From Theocolax elegans (lineage: Eukaryota > Arthropoda > Insecta > Hymenoptera > Cerocephalidae): DNA of 64,000 bases. The notes below the pieces were generated by a model. It was not told where the DNA came from. It saw nothing but the letters and a program-made list of their open reading frames with translations, and did not search any database. Positions 45,106-57,829 of this stretch are shown piece by piece. Location of the stretch: positions 45,278,307 to 45,342,306 of the forward strand of contig CM047426.1 in the NCBI GenBank assembly GCA_026168455.1, given 5' to 3'. Both the position numbers and the translations under genes were made by a program. Numbering within the stretch: position 1 is the first letter of the stretch; each line of letters begins with the position of its first letter.

Positions 45106-45415
45106 AACAAAACAGTTAAATTTCTCAAAAACAACCAAGATGTTGTGTTTACCAAGGCGGATAAGGGGGCGGTATGCGTTATTATGGAGAGATCTATGTA
45201 TATTAGGAACATGGAGGACTCACTCAATGACAGAAAATATTATACAGAAATTAAAAAATGCCCGCTTAGGAAATTGCAAACTAAAATTCAATCTATTATA
45301 AAAGATTGGGATAATGAAAGCATTTTTAATAATGAAAATAGTTTTGATAATATTAAATTAAATTTAGACAACACTAACATACCTAAAGCTTGTGGTTTAA
45401 TTAAGATTCACAAAA

Positions 45416-45715
45416 TAGTAGTTTTCGTGCAAAGGCCGTAAAGTAGAACTTTTTCAGCCGAGTGTGGAAAGTAGCGTCCGAGGACCTGCGAAGCAGGTCC
45501 GAGGATCGCTACTTTACATGCGAGGCTGAAAAAGTTTACGGCCGAGGAGCGAACATTACTTTTCGAGAGAGTATCCGTAAAGTTCTTAGCAATTTCAATA
45601 CAATATTTTTTTTTGTACACGTGTCCGTCAAGACTGTACACGTGTTCGTAAAGTCGCACTTTACGTCCGCAAAACAGTACGTAAAGTCGTACTTTACGGA
45701 TACTCTATCGAAAAA
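45416..45715 (+). mobile_element. hairpin-rich CGTAAAGT MITE in right arm 1
   Basis: Ends are imperfectly inverted (GTTTTCGTGCAAAGGCCGTAAAG against TTTCGATAGAGTATCCGTAAAG, compared in parts). CGTAAAGT occurs at least six times in both orientations. Strong hairpins include GGACCTGC-GAA-GCAGGTCC and GTAAAGTCGCACTTTAC, plus two TACACGTGT blocks. GAGTATCCGTAAAGT is present twice in opposite orientation, at about 45,557 and 45,692. No coding capacity. Confidence 0.75.
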
Positions 45716-46731
45716 AATTTTCCCATTCGTATTATAGTATCTGCTCTTAATAGTCCTACTTATGCTTTTGATAAAGCGTTAAGTATATTATTTAATAAAT
45801 ATATTCCAAAACCAGTATCAAACTTAAAAAATAGTACAGAATTGAAAAAAATATTAGACAATTTGAGTGTTCCCTCCAATTACAGATTAGTTTCTTTTGA
45901 TGTGGTTTCTCTTTTTCCAAATTTACCAAAAAATTTAATACTACAAGCAATATCAAAAAATGGAGATTTTTGAAAAATAGCATTCCCCTTGTTAAGATTG
46001 AATTTATGGAGGGGATAGAGCAACTCTTGGACTCAACCTTTTTGCAGTTTAATAATAAAATATATAAACAAGTAATAGGAGCTCCTATGGGTGTTTGTAC
46101 CAGTCCATGGTTCGCAGATATGGTTTTAGAAACTTTAGAAATTTCATGTCTTGATAGTTTTAAGAACGACATACTACTGTATAAAAGATATGTAGATGAT
46201 ACTCTATTAATAATTAAAGAAAATAAAATCGATGAGGTTCTAAACAAGTTTAATAACTTTTGTGATCCTCTTAAATTTACATTGGAGCTAGAATTGGATG
46301 GTAGATTGCCTTTTCTTGACCTACATATTTACAGATACGATAACACTACGCCTATAACCAATTGGTATAGAAAAAAACTCAGCTTCAGGCCGTTACCTTA
46401 ATTTTCATTCACATCACCCACAATCTCAAAAAATAGCAATGGTTTACAACTTAGTTGATAAGGCGATTTCACTATCTGATTCCATTTTTCACAAAGAAAA
46501 TGTTAAAATAATAACGAACTTTTTATTAAATAATAATTATCCGCTTGCATTTATTCGAAAATATATTAATAAAAGAATTTTATACTTAAATAATAATATT
46601 AACACTAATATTAACGATAATCTATTAAACAGAAATCAAATCCGGAGACCAAGGGTTGTTTTACCATTCATAAAGGGATTGACCCCGAAACTGAACGTAT
46701 TTATTAAGAAGCATGATTTTCTATTGATTAA

Positions 46732-47245
46732 GGGGATGTCGGAGCTATAGCCTCCATCAAAAGCCGCTCGATCTCTCGGTTTCGAATGGCGCTGTAGTCA
46801 GGTGTCGATTTCTACGATAAACGTACTTAAAACATAAATTATTAATTTTACAGCTACATAGAGCTGTTGAAAGATACTTTCCCCCCTAGCTATGACTAAA
46901 CTTAAGGTAATTATAATATTACTCTTGGAAGCAAATGTTTATTTTTTTAAAGAAATGTGAAATACGTCTCATATTCAATGAATCTATATCTGCCGTAATG
47001 CTACACGCAACGTATTTCACATTTCTTTAAAAAAATAAACATTTGCTTCCAAGAGTAATATTATAATTACCTTAAGTTTAGTCATAGCTAGGGGGGAAAG
47101 TATCTTTCAACAGCTCTATGTAGCTGTAAAATTAATAATTTATGTTTTAAGTACGTTTATCGTAGAAATCGACACCTGGCTACAGCGCCATTCGAAACCG
47201 AGAGATCGAGCGGCTTTTGATGGAGGCTATAGCTCCGACATCCCC
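46732..47245. mobile_element. TTAA-flanked MITE in right arm 1
   Basis: Same 514-bp element as 42,364-42,877 in mirror orientation, with TTAA at 46,728 and 47,246. Confidence 0.85.
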
Positions 47246-48482
47246 TTAATCGCACTATAAATAAATTTAACAGGATTATTAAATTAGGTAAAGATAAAAC
47301 AGTAAAGAATGAAATTTGTAATATTGTATATAAGATACCATGTGGTAATTGCCCAGCGTTATACATAGGCACAAGTAAGCGTAAACTCAAAACCCGCATA
47401 AGAGAACATGAATATGACGTAAAAAATAAAAATGACAGATCCGCATTAGCGGTCCACACAATTAAAATAGGACATAGCATTGATTTAAAAAAAAAACATG
47501 TATCATGGACATTGAAAATAATTTTAAAAAACGTATGATTTCTGAAATGATGAATATTTATATACATGACAAGACATTAAACCGTATTGAAGATGTAAAT
47601 TTTTTAAAAAACATATATAAAGTTACGCTTGACAGTGTTAAAATGTTACGTGCGTAGGCGGTATAGTACATCGATAATTGTTAACTCTTTCGCCTGGCCG
47701 TCCACTTGATGTGTTCAGTCTCTGGGTATGGGGGGATTATGCGGCGCATGGAGGTGGCACGTCTTATGAGCTGCCGGGGGGAATCCTAGTAGGCTTGGAT
47801 TTAACAGGTCGAGTGTGTTACATCTTCGCGGCGCATGGTTGCCTAATACATGAGAGAAGTTTCAGCTCGTTTGGCCCCGCAATATATCTGCTCTTTTATT
47901 ATTTTGATACGTTTCGCACGTTTGTATTTGTACGTATACACGTTGTGCATGTATTATATGTATATATGTACACACTTGTATATGTATTTGCCGAAATGTA
48001 TTGTTAGCGGTTAGACGACGTTGAGATTATATATCATTTATAATAGTATGTACGTCTTACTAGTGTACAGGACTCCCTTCGGGGAGGTCCTCGTTTCTCT
48101 TCGATATGTTAAGTGGAGGGTTGTGCGATGGTAAAAGACCTTTTAATTGTAAAATAATTCTTTTCTCTAGTTTATATTCAGTTTTTTTAATCTTTAATAT
48201 TAATTTTAATTTGATAGTTACGTGCGATGTTGATGGAGAGTTGTGATTCACCCAATATGTTAACTTAATATCTCTGCGCCTTTTTTTATTGGTAAGATTA
48301 TGTTCTACGTGAGTTTTATTGTTTTTATCATATTAATTTTTGCAAATTGTCAATTTAATAAGTGGTTTTTTTTGTATAGCCTTGAAAATGGACGGTTTAA
48401 AAAACGTCCAAAACGTCGGCAGTTAATAAAAATTGAGTTCGTGGAGATCAATTTGAGTCTTATTTTTTATTACAAAATTAAA

Positions 48483-49145
48483 AAATATTTTTCGCCCTTG
48501 TAACCTGTAGTATGTGGTCCATTTAAATCAATATGTATAATCTCCAAAATATCATTTGAACTACGTCTCTTATTTTCGAAACTTATATTATGCACATGTG
48601 GCACATTTTAAATAATCTTTTTCAAATTCATTTGGCATTCCTTCAATCAGCTTATTTTGGCATAATATATTTAAATAATTAAAATTCACATGACCAAGCA
48701 TTTTGTGAAATTTTTCTTTTAAGGTCATATTACGGGTTACATTTTCAGTTACATATGTTTTTTTATTATCAGTTAAGCTAGTTATTTTGTAAATATTATT
48801 CACTTTATGTGCCACTGCTATTAATTCATTATTTTGATTAAATATTTTAGATTTATTATCCTCTGATATAATTTTATTACTGACAGTAAATCTACCATAA
48901 CTTATTAAATTTTTATCCATGTTTTAACAAAAAATACGTTTTCCATTTTAACTTCTTTTTTTTTCATTATTTACTACAAAATTGTGTATGATATTTCCAA
49001 CTTTAGTAGCCTTTAAAATTTTACCATCACCTATTTTAACATTAATTAGAGTTTTTAAATTTGTAAAATCAGAATAATAACTTTCATTATTAATAATTTG
49101 GTAAGAACACCCACTATCTAATATTCAATCAATTTCATTTACGCA
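48483..49145 (-). pseudogene. Copia protease and pre-integrase fragment, right arm 1
   Basis: Mirror of 40,388-41,125: GHVNFNYLNIL and LKCATCA, then upstream ILDSGCSYQI. It differs from the left arm by several substitutions (for example GRFTVSNK against GRVTVNNK). Upstream it is cut by the TIR element at 49,149, beyond which the Copia gag continues at 50,308. Confidence 0.8.
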
Positions 49146-49148
49146 ATT

Positions 49149-50303
49149 GAGGAGCTGGATGCAAGAACACGCCGAGCGCGGCGAATGGATAGAGGAGGCG
49201 GAGAGAAATTAAGAAATTGACGTCACCGTGACCAAATTTTTTAATTTGCCGAATTTAATTTTAAAAAATACTGTCGTATGCAGAATTACAAGACGCACCT
49301 TTTTTCTATTTAATTTTTTTCTGTACGATGTGCAGATCAGATGAAAAAAATTAAGAACTGGAAATTTAGAAAACGGATTTTTAATCCATTTTTCAAAATT
49401 GAATCGCTGTAACTTTGACAAATCTTAATGAAATTTCCTGACTTTTCGTACAGATACTTAATATAGTCTAACGATAAATATAAACCTGTGAAAAATTCTA
49501 CTTCATAAATAAATTTTATACAACAATTGAACTTAACGTAAATAACAAGCTTATAATACGGTTTCAGTATTCAGTAGTCGAAAGTGTGTTGTAAAGTCTT
49601 AGACTTCGCAAACTTTCAGCGAGAAATTTGTTCGTTTATATTTGAAGATAATTTCTTAAAAATTTCAGCTTATTTGGATAAAAAATGATAGAGTGATTTA
49701 AAGAAAACTAACTAAATACTTAACTAAATTACATAAAAATAAAGATATTTTATAGCATCAAAAAGCAGTTATTATTTAAATTATTTTTATACTGTAGTTT
49801 GATACAATATTACGCAATGCGATTTTCAATAAATAATAAAGACGCCCACTGATTTAAGCCGCGAAGCAGATGATCATTACGGCGACGAAGTCGATGTTCA
49901 TTTGTTTACAATTTTGTTGTTTATATTGATGAGTGTACGCGAAATTTTTTATCCAAATAAGCTAAAATTTTTAAGAAATTATCTTCAAATATTAAGTATC
50001 TGTACGAAAAATCAGGGAATTTCATTAAGATTTGTCAAAGTTACAGCGATTCAATTTTGAAAAATGGATTAAAAATCCGTTTTCTAAATTTCCAGTTCTT
50101 AATTTTTTTCATCTGATCTGCACATCGTACAGAAAAACATTAAATAGAAAAAAGTTGCGTCTTTTAATTCTGCATACGACAGTATTTTTTTAATTAAATT
50201 CGGCAAATTAAAAAATTTGGTCACGATGACGTCAATTTCTTAATTTCTCTCCGCCTCCTCTATCCATGCGCCGCGCTCGGCGTGTTCTTGCATCCAGCTC
50301 CTC
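49149..50303. mobile_element. TIR element with AATT target duplication
   Basis: 1,155 bp with inverted ends GAGGAGCTGGATGCAAGAAC extending about 320 bp on each side, a few mismatches between arms. AATT flanks at 49,145-49,148 and 50,304-50,307. The unoccupied site GCAATTATTAATTTCG exists at about 40,455 and 51,605 (opposite strand). The interior is AT-rich with a nested inverted segment and no transposase, so it is non-autonomous. Superfamily unknown to me. Confidence 0.85.
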
Positions 50304-50307
50304 AATT

Positions 50308-51085
50308 ATTAATTTCGCAATCGTTATTTGACCTACAATCTACCTCTGTACTAAACACGTTACTATCATTTTGTTTACTACTGCTACTACCGTAATGCGC
50401 ACCGACGCTTTGTTTTTCTTGCTGTTTTTGCCATGAGTCGTTGTGACCGCGTTGATTGAAACCTCGTCCTCTGCTCGAATTCCTATTGTCGAAATAGCGT
50501 TGCTGTGTACCTGACTGCCCGAAGTCACCTCCTCGCGTCTGTTGTGCTCCTCGACCTCGGTTGCCTGTGTAGTTACCCCTCCAAGGCGTATCAGTAGTAC
50601 GTTGATTTCTACATTGATATTGGAAGTGACCAGCTTTGCCACACTTAAAACATGTTCCATCCTTTTTCTTTTGTACTTGAACGCGCTTGAGTTACCGGTT
50701 CGATTTTTGCCACTCGAATTTTCTTCTTTCTCTTTGATTTCGTACATTTTAATTTTATTTTTGACGAAATCGACCGTTTGGTCTTGTTCATCCAAAACAA
50801 CGATCAAGTCTCCTATGTAACGTAAAGAACTTGGCACCGTTCTAAGCAAATAGTTTAATTTTTCTTTTCTGCAATTGGTGCATCCGTGTTTTTTAATTCG
50901 ATTAATAATTTTTCGAAATCACTAAAAAATTCACTCGCTTCAGTATAATCATTAAGTTTTATTCTTTCTATCTTATTTCTTATACATATTTGCATTGCCG
51001 TAGATTCTCTACAATACATTTTATCAAGTTTTTTAATAATAGTATAAGATGTTTCTTCTTCATTTATAAACTCCATTTGTCGATT
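50308..51085 (-). pseudogene. gag: Copia gag with zinc knuckle
   Basis: 51,076-50,855 reads MEFINEEETSYTIIKKLDKM and DFEKLLIELKNTDA. After a frame change come LLRTVPSSLRYIGDLIVVLD and DFVKNKIKMYEIKEKEE (UBN2-type Copia gag). After a further frame change there is a perfect CX2CX4HX4C knuckle, CFKCGKAGHFQYQC, near 50,650, followed by a Gly/Arg-rich stretch. It leads in frame order to the protease beyond the TIR element. Two frameshifts make it inactive. Confidence 0.8.
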
Positions 51086-51470
51086 CGAGAGTGCACTATA
51101 CAGGGTGTTATTTTAATGATTCCGTTCCTTCGGCATGCATACAGAGCAGGAGATTTTAAGCAACTTTTTCCTTTAGAAAATTTTGATTTGAAGCTTATTT
51201 ATTAAGTTATTGTTAGTTAAACATTATTAATTCGGGCCAATCAGAGCGCGGCAGCCGGCGATGGGCGGTGCAGTGAGACCGAAGCGATGCGTGGAGGGAG
51301 CGCCCGGAGAGGGGAGACGGGATCGAAAACTTAGACAACTCATATTGGTCGATTCATTTGTTATTGAACCACGTTAATATGCGACAAATTTAAGAGAATG
51401 GGGAGATTGAAAAATGGCCGATAAGGAAATGTCACGCTAGTATTTAATATTTATTACTTTACGCATTTTA
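51086..51470. other. junction between the two direct repeat units
   Basis: Non-coding. Contains TACAGGGTGTTATTTTAATG, a start seen in many insect repeats, and a GC-rich patch (51,235-51,330) of unknown origin. Confidence 0.5.
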
Positions 51471-51500
51471 AATAATTTATTAATTATTTAAAATGCGTAA
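51459..51500. repeat. perfect palindrome at the start of repeat unit 2
   Basis: 19-bp arms TTACGCATTTTAAATAATT and its complement around TATT. The duplicated sequence begins inside its right arm. Confidence 0.85.
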
Positions 51501-51537
51501 GTAATTAAATATTAAATAATAAGGCTTGACATTTCCT

Positions 51538-52275
51538 TAGTAGTAACCAAAATGATAGTAACGTGTTTAGTACAGAGGTAGATTGTAGGTCAAATAACGA
51601 TTGCGAAATTAATAATTGCGTAAATGAAATTGATTGGATATTAGATAGTGGGTGTTCTGACTAAATTATTAATAATGAAAGTTATTATTCTGATTTTACA
51701 AATTTAAAAACTCTAATTAATGTTAAAATAGGTGATGGTAAAATTTAAAAGGCTACTAAAGTTGGAAATATCATACACAATTTTGTAGTAAATAATGAAA
51801 AAAATGAAGTTAAAATGGAAAACGTATTTTTTTTTAAACATGGATAAAAATTTAATAAGTTATGGTAGAGTTACTGTCAATAATAAAATTATATCAGAGG
51901 ATAATATATCTAAAATATTTAATCAAAATAATGAATTAATAGCAGTGGCACATAAAGTGAATAATATTTACAAAATAACTAGCTTTACTGATAATAAAAA
52001 AACATATGTAACTGAAAATGTAACCCGTAATATGACCTTAAAAGAAAAATTTCACAAAATGCTTGGTCATGTGAATTTTAATTATTTAAATATATTATCT
52101 CAAAATAAGCTGATTGAAGGAATGCCAAATGAATATGAAAACGATTATTTAAAATGTGCCACATGTGCATAATATAAGTTTCGAAAATAACAGACGTAGT
52201 TCAAATGATATTTTAAAGATTATACATGTAGATTTAAATGGACCACATACTACAGGTTACAAGGGCGAAAAATAG
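51538..52275 (+). pseudogene. Copia protease and pre-integrase fragment, left arm 2
   Basis: Copy of 40,388-41,125 with the same stops and the same Penelope junction. Confidence 0.8.
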
Positions 52276-53513
52276 TTTTTAATTTTGTAATAAAAAATAA
52301 GACTCAAATTGATCTCCACGAACTCAATTTTTATTAACTGCCGACGTTTCGGACGTTTCTTAAACCGTCCATTTTCAAGGCTATACAAAAAAAACCACTT
52401 ATTAAATTGACAATTTGCAAAAATTAATATGATAAAAACAATAAAACTCACGTAGAACATAATCTTACCAATAAAAAAAGGCGCAGAGATATTAAGTTAA
52501 CATATTGGGTGAATCACAACTCTCCATCAACATCGCACGTAACTATCAAATTAAAATTAATATTAAAGATTAAAAAAACTGAATATAAACTAGAGAAAAG
52601 AATTATTTTACAATTAAAAGGTCTTTTACCATCGCACAACCCTCCACTTAACATATCGAAGAGAAACGAGGACCTCCCCGAAGGGAGTCCTGTACACTAG
52701 TAAGACGTACATACTATTATAAATGATATATAATCTCAACGTCGTCTAACCGCTAACAATACATTTCGGCAAATACATATACAAGTGTGTACATATATAC
52801 ATATAATACATGCACAACGTGTATACGTACAAATACAAACGTGCGAAACGTATCAAAATAATAAAAGAGCAGATATATTGCGGGGCCAAACGAGCTGAAA
52901 CTTCTCTCATGTATTAGGCAACCATGCGCCGCGAAGATGTAACACACTCGACCTGTTAAATCCAAGCCTACTAGGATTCCCCCCGGCAGCTCATAAGACG
53001 TGCCACCTCCATGCGCCGCATAATCCCCCCATACCCAGAGACTGAACACATCAAGTGGACGGCCAGGCGAAAGAGTTAACAATTATCGATGTACTATACC
53101 GCCTACGCACGTAACATTTTAACACTGTCAAGCGTAACTTTATATATGTTTTTTAAAAAATTTACATCTTCAATACGGTTTAATGTCTTGTCATGTATAT
53201 AAATATTCATCATTTCAGAAAACATACGTTTTTTAAAATTATTTTCAATGTCCATGATACATGTTTTTTTTTAAATCAATGCTATGTCCTATTTTAATTG
53301 TGTGGACCGCTAATGCGGATCTGTCATTTTTATTTTTTACGTCATATTCATGTTCTCTTATGCGGGTTTTGAGTTTACGCTTACTTGTGCCTATGTATAA
53401 CGCTGGGCAATTACCACATGGTATCTTATATACAATATTACAAATTTCATTCTTTACTGTTTTATCTTTACCTAATTTAATAATCCTGTTAAATTTATTT
53501 ATAGTGCGATTAA

Positions 53514-54027
53514 GGGGATGTCGGAGCTATAGCCTCCATCAAAAGCCGCTCGATCTCTCGGTTTCGAATGGCGCTGTAGTCAGGTGTCGATTTCTACGAT
53601 AAACGTACTTAAAACATAAATTATAAATTTTACAGCTACATAGAGCTGTTGAAAGATACTTTCCCCCCTAGCTATGACTAAACTTAAGGTAATTATAATA
53701 TTACTCTTGGAAGCAAATGTTTATTTTTTTAAAGAAATGTGAAATACGTTGCGTGTAGCATTACGGCAGATATAGATTCATTGAATATGAGACGTATTTC
53801 ACATTTCTTTAAAAAAATAAACATTTGCTTCCAAGAGTAATATTATAATTACCTTAAGTTTAGTCATAGCTAGGGGGGAAAGTATCTTTCAACAGCTCTA
53901 TGTAGCTGTAAAATTAATAATTTATGTTTTAAGTACGTTTATCGTAGAAATCGACACCTGACTACAGCGCCATTCGAAACCGAGAGATCGAGCGGCTTTT
54001 GATGGAGGCTATAGCTCCGACATCCCC
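53514..54027. mobile_element. TTAA-flanked MITE in left arm 2
   Basis: Copy of 42,364-42,877 at offset 11,150. Confidence 0.85.
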
Positions 54028-55043
54028 TTAATCAATAGAAAATCATGCTTCTTAATAAATACGTTCAGTTTCGGGGTCAATCCCTTTATGAATGGTAAAA
54101 CAACCCTTGGTCTCCGGATTTGATTTCTGTTTAATAGATTATCGTTAATATTAGTGTTAATATTATTATTTAAGTATAAAATTCTTTTATTAATATATTT
54201 TCGAATAAATGCAAGCGGATAATTATTATTTAATAAAAAGTTCGTTATTATTTTAACATTTTCTTTGTGAAAAATGGAATCAGATAGTGAAATCGCCTTA
54301 TCAACTAAGTTGTAAACCATTGCTATTTTTTGAGATTGTGGGTGATGTGAATGAAAATTAAGGTAACGGCCTGAAGCTGAGTTTTTTTCTATACCAATTG
54401 GTTATAGGCGTAGTGTTATCGTATCTGTAAATATGTAGGTCAAGAAAAGGCAATCTACCATCCAATTCTAGCTCCAATGTAAATTTAAGAGGATCACAAA
54501 AGTTATTAAACTTGTTTAGAACCTCATCGATTTTATTTTCTTTAATTATTAATAGAGTATCATCTACATATCTTTTATACAGTAGTATGTCGTTCTTAAA
54601 ACTATCAAGACATGAAATTTCTAAAGTTTCTAAAACCATATCTGCGAACCATGGACTGGTACAAACACCCATAGGAGCTCCTATTACTTGTTTATATATT
54701 TTATTATTAAACTGCAAAAAGGTTGAGTCCAAGAGTTGCTCTATCCCCTCCATAAATTCAATCTTAACAAGGGGAATGCTATTTTTCAAAAATCTCCATT
54801 TTTTGATATTGCTTGTAGTATTAAATTTTTTGGTAAATTTGGAAAAAGAGAAACCACATCAAAAGAAACTAATCTGTAATTGGAGGGAACACTCAAATTG
54901 TCTAATATTTTTTTCAATTCTGTACTATTTTTTAAGTTTGATACTGGTTTTGGAATATATTTATTAAATAATATACTTAACGCTTTATCAAAAGCATAAG
55001 TAGGACTATTAAGAGCAGATACTATAATACGAATGGGAAAATT

Positions 55044-55342
55044 TTTTTCGATAGAGTATCCGTAAAGTACGACTTTACGTACTGTTTTGCGGACGTAAAG
55101 TGCGACTTTACGAACACGTGTACAGTCTTGACGGACACGTGTACAAAAAAAATATTGTATTGAAATTGCTAAGAACTTTACGGATACTCTCTCGAAAAGT
55201 AATGTTCGCTCCTCGGCCGTAAACTTTTTCAGCCTCGCATGTAAAGTAGCGATCCTCGGACCTGCTTCGCAGGTCCTCGGACGCTACTTTCCACACTCGG
55301 CTGAAAAAGTTCTACTTTACGGCCTTTGCACGAAAACTACTA
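55044..55342 (-). mobile_element. hairpin-rich CGTAAAGT MITE in left arm 2
   Basis: Copy of 43,894-44,193, one base shorter. Confidence 0.75.
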
Positions 55343-56165
55343 TTTTGTGAATCTTAATTAAACCACAAGCTTTAGGTATGTTAGTGTTGTCTAAATTTAA
55401 TTTAATATTATCAAAACTATTTTCATTATTAAAAATGCTTTCATTATCCCAATCTTTTATAATAGATTGAATTTTAGTTTGCAATTTCCTAAGCGGGCAT
55501 TTTTTAATTTCTGTATAATATTTTCTGTCATTGAGTGAGTCCTCCATCTTCCTAATACATAGCTCTCTCTATCCGCCTTGGTAAACACAACATCTTGTTT
55601 GTTTTTCAGAAATTTAACTGTTTTGTTTATTTGTTTTTCACCGGAGTTTGTTGACCCTTTGGAGGATGTTGAACTTCGAGGTGTCAACGACTTCATAAGT
55701 GTACGTAATTCCATGAAAAGTATTTAATCTAAGTAGCATATACGTGATCCAATACCAAGTTCATAGATGGTAAAAGAAGTTATCGTTCGTCCAAAAATAG
55801 TTTAATAAACAGACTCGAAACAGAAAATGATAAAAAGTAAAAAATTAAACAAACTCAAATTAAATGACGAAAAATACATGTGACATACAAATTTATTTTA
55901 TAATACGGAGTCCGAAGGTGAATTTGTTGATATAAGAGATAAATGTGTAGTTAACACCACGAAAAGAGATATCGCTCCTTACGTTCGCGATACATTGCGT
56001 CTTGGCGAAAAATTTAATTTTACCTCCAATTTCGATAAAAGCACCGCTTTCGAAATTTTGAAAGACATTTAGTTCCACCTTCAAGTTAATGAAACTAACA
56101 CACAAGATAACAATACTAATGTCGATTTAAATTATGAAAGTATTGCGGTTAGGAATAATAAATTA

Positions 56166-57829
56166 ATGGAAGAACTCCTACAGTGTGTTAATAAATTTGT
56201 TACGAATAAGAAACACACGAGTTATACGGATAAAATTATTGCAGAAAACTACAACAAAACAGTTAAATTTCTCAAAAACAACCAAGATGTTGTGTTTACC
56301 AAGGCGGATAAGGGGGCGGTATGCGTTATTATGGAGAGATCTATGTATATTAGGAACATGGAGGACTCACTCAATGACAGAAAATATTATACAGAAATTA
56401 AAAAATGCCCGCTTAGGAAATTGCAAACTAAAATTCAATCTATTATAAAAGATTGGGATAATGAAAGCATTTTTAATAATGAAAATAGTTTTGATAATAT
56501 TAAATTAAATTTAGACAACACTAACATACCTAAAGCTTGTGGTTTAATTAAGATTCACAAAATAGTAGTTTTCGTGCAAAGGCCGTAAAGTAGAACTTTT
56601 TCAGCCGAGTGTGGAAAGTAGCGTCCGAGGACCTGCGAAGCAGGTCCGAGGATCGCTACTTTACATGCGAGGCTGAAAAAGTTTACGGCCGAGGAGCGAA
56701 CATTACTTTTCGAGAGAGTATCCGTAAAGTACGACTTTACGTACTGTTTTGCGGACGTAAAGTGCGACTTTACGAACACGTGTACAGTCTTGACGGACAC
56801 GTGTACAAAAAAAATATTGTATTGAAATTGCTAAGAACTTTACGGATACTCTCTCGAAAAGTAATGTTCGCTCCTCGGCCGTAAACTTTTTCAGCCTCGC
56901 ATGTAAAGTAGCGATCCTCGGACCTGCTTCGCAGGTCCTCGGACGCTACTTTCCACACTCGGCTGAAAAAGTTCTACTTTACGGCCTTTGCACGAAAACT
57001 ACTATTTTGTGAATCTTAATTAAACCACAAGCTTTAGGTATGTTAGTGTTGTCTAAATTTAATTTAATATTATCAAAACTATTTTCATTATTAAAAATGC
57101 TTTCATTATCCCAATCTTTTATAATAGATTGAATTTTAGTTTGCAATTTCCTAAGCGGGCATTTTTTAATTTCTGTATAATATTTTCTGTCATTGAGTGA
57201 GTCCTCCATCTTCCTAATATACATAGCTCTCTCTATCCGCCTTGGTAAACACAACATCTTGTTTGTTTTTCAGAAATTTAACTGTTTTGTTTATTTGTTT
57301 TTCACCGGAGTTTGTTGACCCTTTGGAGGATGTTGAACTTCGAGGTGTCAACGACTTCATAAGTGTACGTAATTCCATGAAAAGTATTTAATCTAAGTAG
57401 CATATACGTGATCCAATACCAAGTTCATAGATGGTAAAAGAAGTTATCGTTCGTCCAAAAATAGTTTAATAAACAGACTCGAAACAGAAAATGATAAAAA
57501 GTAAAAAATTAAACAAACTCAAATTAAATGACGAAAAATACATGTGACATACAAATTTATTTTATAATACGGAGTCCGAAGGTGAATTTGTTGATATAAG
57601 AGATAAATGTGTAGTTAACACCACGAAAAGAGATATCGCTCCTTACGTTCGCGATACATTGCGTCTTGGCGAAAAATTTAATTTTACCTCCAATTTCGAT
57701 AAAAGCACCGCTTTCGAAATTTTGAAAGACATTTAGTTCCACCTTCAAGTTAATGAAACTAACACACAAGATAACAATACTAATGTCGATTTAAATTATG
57801 AAAGTATTGCGGTTAGGAATAATAAATTA
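56166..57829. repeat. amplified inverted module 1 (1,664 bp)
   Basis: Order: plus Penelope N-terminal segment (56,166-56,560), plus half of the hairpin MITE to 56,730, minus half of the MITE to about 57,005, minus Penelope N-terminal segment to about 57,280, then the unpaired centre with the different 5' ends. The whole module repeats at 57,830. Confidence 0.85.
56715..56730. other. inversion junction 1, 16-bp shared sequence
   Basis: AGAGTATCCGTAAAGT is common to the right-arm form (before TTCTTAGC) and the left-arm form (before ACGACTTTACG) of the MITE. The sequence switches from one to the other across it. Confidence 0.8.

Larger units (their letters stand above)
44746..48482 (+). pseudogene. 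Penelope-like element, plus strand, right arm 1 (most complete copy)
   Basis: The N-terminal part has RLGEKFNFTSNFDKS, a stop at 44,923, then FTKADKGAVCVIM and LIKIHK. A MITE interrupts at 45,416-45,715. RT resumes PIRIIVSALNSPTYAFDKAL, YRLVSFDVVSLFPNLP, a frameshift near 45,960, GAPMGVCTSPWFAD and YKRYVDDTLLIIK. A second frameshift follows near 46,375, then YLNFHSHHPQSQKIAMVYN. After the TTAA MITE comes GIY-YIG (IVYKIPCGNC, LYIGTSKRKLKTRIREHE), a third frameshift near 47,495, and SEMMNIYIHDKTLNRI to TAG at about 47,657. The 3' UTR ends at about 48,482 in Copia. This is the RT plus endonuclease architecture of Penelope elements. Inactive. Confidence 0.85.
45106..49145. repeat. palindrome right arm 1
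   Basis: Reverse complement of 40,388-44,480. See the left arm entry for the coordinate sums. Confidence 0.9.
40330..51470. repeat. direct repeat unit 1 (about 11.15 kb)
   Basis: Everything from about 40,330 to 44,450 recurs 11,150 bp downstream with an almost unchanged offset (11,150, falling to 11,147). The unit is: left arm (Copia plus, Penelope minus), unpaired centre, right arm (Penelope plus, Copia minus), then a Copia gag with a TIR element. Confidence 0.9.
52276..55735 (-). pseudogene. Penelope-like element, minus strand, left arm 2
   Basis: Copy of 41,126-44,590. A one-base loss in the A-run near 55,147 and a two-base loss near 55,555 are the visible differences. Confidence 0.8.

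Noticed and set aside
47678..48007. 109-codon ORF (MLTLSPGRP...) after the GIY-YIG region
   Set aside because: It sits in the Penelope 3' UTR, ends in a TA/CA-like stretch and shows no domain. The proper Penelope ORF stops at about 47,657.
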